Source: Phycisphaerales bacterium
GTDB lineage: Bacteria; Planctomycetota; Phycisphaerae; Sedimentisphaerales; Anaerobacaceae
Direction of reading: 5' to 3'
NCBI GenBank assembly: GCA_003170415.1
Contig: PMZJ01000014.1
Coordinates: 1 to 64,000 of the forward strand
Length of the DNA stretch: 64,000 nucleotides
Made by a program: the position numbers and the translations under genes. This document shows, piece by piece, positions 59,580 to 64,000 of this stretch (position 1 is its first letter; each line of letters begins with the position of its first letter). Below the pieces are notes generated by a model. The model saw nothing but the letters and a program-made list of their open reading frames with translations, was not told where the DNA came from and did not search any database.

Positions 59580-60314
59580 ATGATGAAGAGAGCGTACATT
59601 TGTGGTATAGGTCTTGCCTTCTTAATCGCTGTCATATTTTTCCCAATTGTGGCTGTAGGCCACCCGGTAACGATACAGTGCCAGATTACGGCGGGTAACA
59701 CCTGTATAAATGACGCTATCACAACCGGCTTGGATTGGGACTATATTTATGCTCATCCTGGTGAGGATCATTCCTGGAGCTTGCCGAGCACGATTGCTAT
59801 TGATCTGGGAGGTGGCGACACAGCATATATTGACGGCGTAGATATTGGGGTGGGATTAGTGGGAGATCCCTATATTGATTTCGGCTTTAGTGCGCGTGCT
59901 GGCAGAAATAGTGATACGCATTTTTCATTCACTTCAGATGTGCTGTCTATCGACCCGGCACTGTTTAATGCAGAGGGTTATGCCGCGACAGCGACAACAA
60001 AGCTACCTGCTGGCGCCACGCTGGCCGGGGATTTCACCGGCAATAAGGTTTTCCGCGCTGAATACAACGGTGGGACGGTATTCGCAGATTTGAGCCCAGC
60101 TGGCGTTTCTGACTCTGTTGGGGACCCCACGCCAATATCAATATCCGGTCAAGTATCAAGTATGCAGTCCATGTGGGGTCTTACTATATCTAAGGGAGGT
60201 AGTGCAAACGGCAGCAGCGACTTTACAATAGTGGGCGACACAATACCTGAGCCGGCGACGATGGCATTGCTGGGTCTGGGCGGGTTGGCTTTGATTAGAA
60301 AACACAGGGCATAA
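59580..60314 (+). CDS. PEP-CTERM-type exported protein
   Basis: Signal peptide and C-terminal TIPEPATMALLGLGGLALIRKHRA. Confidence 0.88.
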   Translation: MMKRAYICGIGLAFLIAVIFFPIVAVGHPVTIQCQITAGNTCINDAITTGLDWDYIYAHPGEDHSWSLPSTIAIDLGGGDTAYIDGVDIGVGLVGDPYIDFGFSARAGRNSDTHFSFTSDVLSIDPALFNAEGYAATATTKLPAGATLAGDFTGNKVFRAEYNGGTVFADLSPAGVSDSVGDPTPISISGQVSSMQSMWGLTISKGGSANGSSDFTIVGDTIPEPATMALLGLGGLALIRKHRA

Positions 60315-60338
60315 ATCTGAATTTTAGCTCGTAAATCG

Positions 60339-60371
60339 AAAGGCCGTGAGAAAACCTCACGGCCTTTTTTT
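60339..60371 (+). terminator. Rho-independent terminator
   Basis: aaaggccgtgag-aaaac-ctcacggccttttttt. Confidence 0.9.
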
Positions 60372-60460
60372 GTAACGCGCTGGTTCCAAAAATTGTTTTT
60401 TTGAGCCCAATCAGATAAAAAAGTCATTTGGGTTTGCTTATGGTCCCTGAGCCGGCTGGA

Positions 60461-61336
60461 TTACCCTCCAAACCACTCCCCCTCAAAGACCTCTACCGCT
60501 GGCCCTGTCATATACATGCAGTTGTCCTCCGTCGCCCAGTTCAATTGCAGTTGGCCGCCGGGCAAATGTGCCGTGGATGCCCGGTTACATCGGCCAGTAA
60601 TTGCCGCCGCAACACAGCACGCGCACGCCCCCGTTCCGCAGGCAAGTGTTACGCCGCTGCCTCGCTCCCATGTTCGCATCGTAAATCCGTCACGGTTTTC
60701 AATCTCGACGAAATGCACGTTTGTCCTTTTGGGGAACAAATTGTGATTCTCAATCTCCGGGCCGATAGTTTCAAGCTCGACCGCCGCGACGTCATCGCAG
60801 AAAAATACCGCGTGAGGATTGCCCATCGATACGCACGTCATAAGCAACCTTTCTCCCGCTGCCTCGATTGGATGCTCAATTACTCTTTCGCCGGCTAATT
60901 TAACAGGTATCTCTTTGGGCCGAAATCTCGGCTCGCCCATATTCACACAGACCCTCTGCACCTCTTTATTCCGCAAAGCTAGGCCGACAGTGAGAATGCC
61001 CGCGCCGGTTTCGATTTTGAACGACGCTTGGTATTTCGTCCCATTGCCCATTAAAACAGCCGAACCTGCTTTTGCCAATCTGTGTTCATAAATGTATTTC
61101 GCCACGCATCGAATCCCGTTGCCGCACATCTCCGCTTCGGAACCGTCCGCGTTGAATATCCGCATCCGTGCGTCTGCTTTTTTGGAAGGGCATATCAGAA
61201 TCAGGCCGTCAGACCCGACGCCGAAATGCCTGTCGCTTATCGCACGGGCAATTTTTGAAGGGTTAGCCACGCGTTCGTGGAAGCAATCCACGAACACATA
61301 GTCATTACCGATTCCCTGCATTTTCGTAAATTTCAT
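60461..61336 (-). CDS. dapF: Diaminopimelate epimerase
   Basis: FTKMQGIGNDYVFVDCF, EMCGNGIRCVAKYI, ERGSGVTLACGTGACAC; ORF opens at 61414, likely start 61336. Confidence 0.93.
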   Translation of the reverse strand: MKFTKMQGIGNDYVFVDCFHERVANPSKIARAISDRHFGVGSDGLILICPSKKADARMRIFNADGSEAEMCGNGIRCVAKYIYEHRLAKAGSAVLMGNGTKYQASFKIETGAGILTVGLALRNKEVQRVCVNMGEPRFRPKEIPVKLAGERVIEHPIEAAGERLLMTCVSMGNPHAVFFCDDVAAVELETIGPEIENHNLFPKRTNVHFVEIENRDGFTMRTWERGSGVTLACGTGACACCVAAAITGRCNRASTAHLPGGQLQLNWATEDNCMYMTGPAVEVFEGEWFGG

Positions 61337-61493
61337 TCGTTGTCTCCTACCTGTGGTGAGCTTGTTTATCCTGAGCTTGTCGAAGGAGTCGAACCATTGC
61401 CGGCCATTATACATCAGCCGACGGCTTTAGGAAATACGATTGTGGTCCGCACCGGGTTCTGCGGGGAGAGGCGTGCGTATTGTGTGGCGGGGG

Positions 61494-62330
61494 TTACGCG
61501 GAAAATTCACGTTTGCGGGTATTAAGCTGCGCCTTCAGGCGGAGAAGTATCGAAGAGTGCATTTGCGAAACCCGCGACTCCGACAAATCGAGCGTCGCGC
61601 CGATTTCCTTCATTGTCATTTCTTCGTAATAATACAAAACGACAATCAGCCGTTCGGCCCGTGTCAGGCCCTTCGTCAGGAGGTCCTTCAAGTCGCGCTT
61701 TTGTGCCTCGATAGGGGGGTCTTCGCTTTTTCGGTCCTTGATTATGTCGATTTCGCGGATGTCCTTCTCGCCTTCATCGTCGCCGTACTGGCTGTCGAGC
61801 GATACTATCCCCACCGCGTCGGCGTCCTGCTGCAATCGTTCAAAATCCGTGATGTCCATATCCATCTCTTCCGCCAGCTCTTCCTTGCGGGGCTTCCGGC
61901 CGAGATGTGCTTCCAGCGATTGCTTGGCGCGGGACAACTGGTGCGCCCTGGCCCTGACCAATCTCGGCACCCAGTCCATACTGCGAAGCTCATCAAGAAT
62001 CGAGCCGCGTATGCGGGGCGAGCAGTATGTCTCGAATTTCACTCCTCTGCCCGGGTCAAACGCGTCGATGGCGTCCATCAATCCGAAGGTGCCTGAGCTG
62101 ATTAGGTCGTCGAGTTCCACCTTGCCCGGCAGTTTGGTGTGCAGGCGTTCCGCTGTGTATCGAACAAGATAGCGGTAGTGCTCCATCAAAAGGTTGCGGT
62201 TCTGCTCATCGCGGGTTTTATGGTAATGTTCCCAGACGCGGTTGATATCAATCTGCCCAGAGCGAGCAGTGTCGGGTTGCTGATTGGTCTTCACAAGATT
62301 CCTCCCTGAATTTTGTCCAAGATTAGCCAT
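61494..62330 (-). CDS. Sigma-28 (FliA/WhiG-type) RNA polymerase sigma factor
   Basis: VELDDLISSGTFGLMDAIDAFDPGRGVKFETYCSPRIRGSILDELRSMDWVPR; YYYEEMTMKEIGATLDLSESRVSQMHSS. Confidence 0.92.
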   Translation of the reverse strand: MANLGQNSGRNLVKTNQQPDTARSGQIDINRVWEHYHKTRDEQNRNLLMEHYRYLVRYTAERLHTKLPGKVELDDLISSGTFGLMDAIDAFDPGRGVKFETYCSPRIRGSILDELRSMDWVPRLVRARAHQLSRAKQSLEAHLGRKPRKEELAEEMDMDITDFERLQQDADAVGIVSLDSQYGDDEGEKDIREIDIIKDRKSEDPPIEAQKRDLKDLLTKGLTRAERLIVVLYYYEEMTMKEIGATLDLSESRVSQMHSSILLRLKAQLNTRKREFSA

Positions 62331-62560
62331 CTCGGTTTATGACCCTTAATAAGTCCTTATGGTTTTACTGCCGAGTCCTATAACAACTCGACTGTTTATT
62401 CATCAACGACAAGTCGCTGTCATCTCGATAAAACGACGCATATCCACATCCCTTATCGGTCTTTTCGCCGGCGACTTTAATTAAACCTTTCTGTGTCCGC
62501 CGAGGCTGATATTCATTTTTAACTTCGCCCCCACGCTTTGCGAAGCAGTGGGGGGTGCGA

Positions 62561-63061
62561 TTAATTGAAGCAACGTCCCGGACAGGATTCGTTCACCTGT
62601 TTTTGTCTGAGCAAATCCACCGCTATCCGCTGATTGAGCGAATTTTCCAGCATTTTGATTATCTGGCACCGCAGGTATTCGTTTCGGTTTTGTTCGAAAA
62701 GCATCCTTGCCTCTTCGTCGATTACCGGCGTTACCTCAAAGTCGCCATTTGCTCCGAATTTGACGTTCTTGCCGTCCTGAAGCACGAGCCGGTGGTTGCA
62801 CGCGTGTTCCGCCAGCGCCTGCGCCATCAACCTCGAAAACTCATCCACCGGCAAATCCCTGGGCGCAAAACCAGCCGTGTGCATCGTGTTTACGTTTTGA
62901 ATAAGGACTTTTTGCCTGCTCTGCGTGAAATTGATTATCTTGAGCAGGACCTCGGTGATATTATCCGTAGTTATTGTCGGCAGGTTCATATTCGGCCTCC
63001 CAGGCAACCTGCCCACATCCCGCATCGCATTTTGGCCGCTTCCCTGTTGCGTGGCTTCCAA
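62561..63061 (-). CDS. FlgB-like flagellar basal-body rod protein (tentative)
   Basis: INFTQSRQKVLIQNVNTMHTAGFAPRDL...FEQNRNEYLRCQIIKMLENSLNQRIAV; next to sigma-28 gene. Confidence 0.5.
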   Translation of the reverse strand: MEATQQGSGQNAMRDVGRLPGRPNMNLPTITTDNITEVLLKIINFTQSRQKVLIQNVNTMHTAGFAPRDLPVDEFSRLMAQALAEHACNHRLVLQDGKNVKFGANGDFEVTPVIDEEARMLFEQNRNEYLRCQIIKMLENSLNQRIAVDLLRQKQVNESCPGRCFN

Positions 63062-63155
63062 CTCAGTCGAGTCGCGAAGAACGATGACCTTTTTCTCATC
63101 CCTGCACCTTTCCTTTTCATCCCTGTTGGGCCTCGGCCTCTGTGCCGAAGGTCCG

Positions 63156-63464
63156 TTAATTATTGATTGGGCCGCCGTTTTCCTCCGGCCGCACCGTTTG
63201 CTCTTCTCTGCTTAATATCTTCCTTATTTCAAAAAGCGACTTCGTCTTCTTCATTTCCATAATCCGGCCCAGTCGCTCGAAAACCGATTCGTCATACAGC
63301 CGATGTCCGCCCTGCGTCCACTCAGCTTCGCGGATTAATCCCATCGTTGTGTAGTTGTGGATTGTTTGCCTTGAAAAGGGAGTGTACCGAACCAGGTCGC
63401 CGATTCGATACAGCTTGACGGGCACTCTGAGCATTACACCTGTTGACCTTGTTCGCATTACCAA
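63156..63464 (-). CDS. MerR family transcriptional regulator
   Basis: LYRIGDLVRYTPFSRQTIHNYTTMGLIREAEWTQGGHRLYDESVFERLGRI. Confidence 0.88.
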   Translation of the reverse strand: MVMRTRSTGVMLRVPVKLYRIGDLVRYTPFSRQTIHNYTTMGLIREAEWTQGGHRLYDESVFERLGRIMEMKKTKSLFEIRKILSREEQTVRPEENGGPINN

Positions 63465-63507
63465 CGGTTGCTCCTCTCGGTTTTATTGCCGGCAGTGTTT
63501 AAAATGA

Positions 63508-63533
63508 ATTTTACATTTTGTAAAATGTAAAAT
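63508..63533. promoter_or_regulatory. Palindromic operator candidate upstream of merR-like gene
   Basis: attttacatttt-gt-aaaatgtaaaat, perfect 12-bp arms. Confidence 0.6.
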
Positions 63534-63742
63534 CTATTATGTTTGGCGTCAAGGGTTTTTTGGCTTTTTTTGAAGTTTTTTTGAAATATTTTTGAATTCG
63601 TTTTCTGCCCAATCCGGTGTCCGATAATACTTAGGTTTCAATCACCGATTTGTCCTGGGGATAGTTGTTTTCCACCTTATGTGCCGCGGTCAGGCAGCCG
63701 ATATAGCAGCAAACACTATTACCCGGTAAGCATATAAATACT

Positions 63743-64000
63743 ATGGGACGAAACAGCACCAAATCGAATGGACACACGGAAACCGGCGCCCCCGTTGTTT
63801 CTCTGCTTGAGCAGATAACGCCGCTGGCCCGGCAGATAAACTGCTTAGATATCGAGCGTATCGCCACAATTTGCGTCCGAAAGATTCCCAAGCTTCTCGA
63901 TGCCCGCCTCGCGTCCCTCTATATTCTTGACGAAGCCAGCGATATGCTCCATCTCCAGAAAAATAACCACCCGTACCTCATCAATAAAATCGTCTCGCTG
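63743..64000 (+). CDS. N-terminus of a GAF-like sensory protein, truncated by window end
   Basis: Open frame MGRNSTKSNGHTETGAPVVSLLEQITPLARQINCLDIERIATICVRKIPKLLDARLASLYILDEASDMLHLQKNNHP to the last base. Confidence 0.6.
   Translation, partial: MGRNSTKSNGHTETGAPVVSLLEQITPLARQINCLDIERIATICVRKIPKLLDARLASLYILDEASDMLHLQKNNHPYLINKIVSL

Overview
The window looks like bacterial chromosome with Planctomycetota/Phycisphaerae-like character (inferred from PEP-CTERM, Tat and gene-content cues; no rRNA seen). It holds about 55 supportable CDS, with no rRNA, tRNA or CRISPR array recognised. Bases 1-~3855 are the right end of an integrative element (DUF2958-type gene, conjugative-type ATPase, large serine recombinase) inserted in a comM/yifB-like Mg-chelatase gene; the comM 3' remnant runs to 4335. 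Most of the rest is housekeeping: cysteine desulfurase/E1-like/MnmA, NatAB-like ABC exporter, TsaB, ArgB-ArgD-ArgF, RdgB, an M16 peptidase pair, an RNase H-PurN fusion, ClpC, serpin, Mfd, transketolase, DapF, a sigma-28-type factor and an NtrC-like regulator. The most interesting regions are: (1) 15.7-21.7 kb, a compact orphan 'terminase' locus (HTH, stand-alone ABC ATPase, GNAT, ParB-like, TerS-like, RpiB, TerL-like) with no capsid or portal genes and with several long hairpins; (2) 47631-48065, a GIY-YIG nuclease gene between ~41-bp imperfect inverted repeats whose arms recur at 29181-29277 as a nuclease-less palindromic doublet (a RAYT/REPIN-like arrangement); (3) a compact three-way-junction RNA candidate with a terminator near 32.65-32.74 kb; (4) an NtrC-type regulator with the phosphoacceptor Asp replaced by Glu. 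All family calls are by eye from translated sequence; no searches were run.
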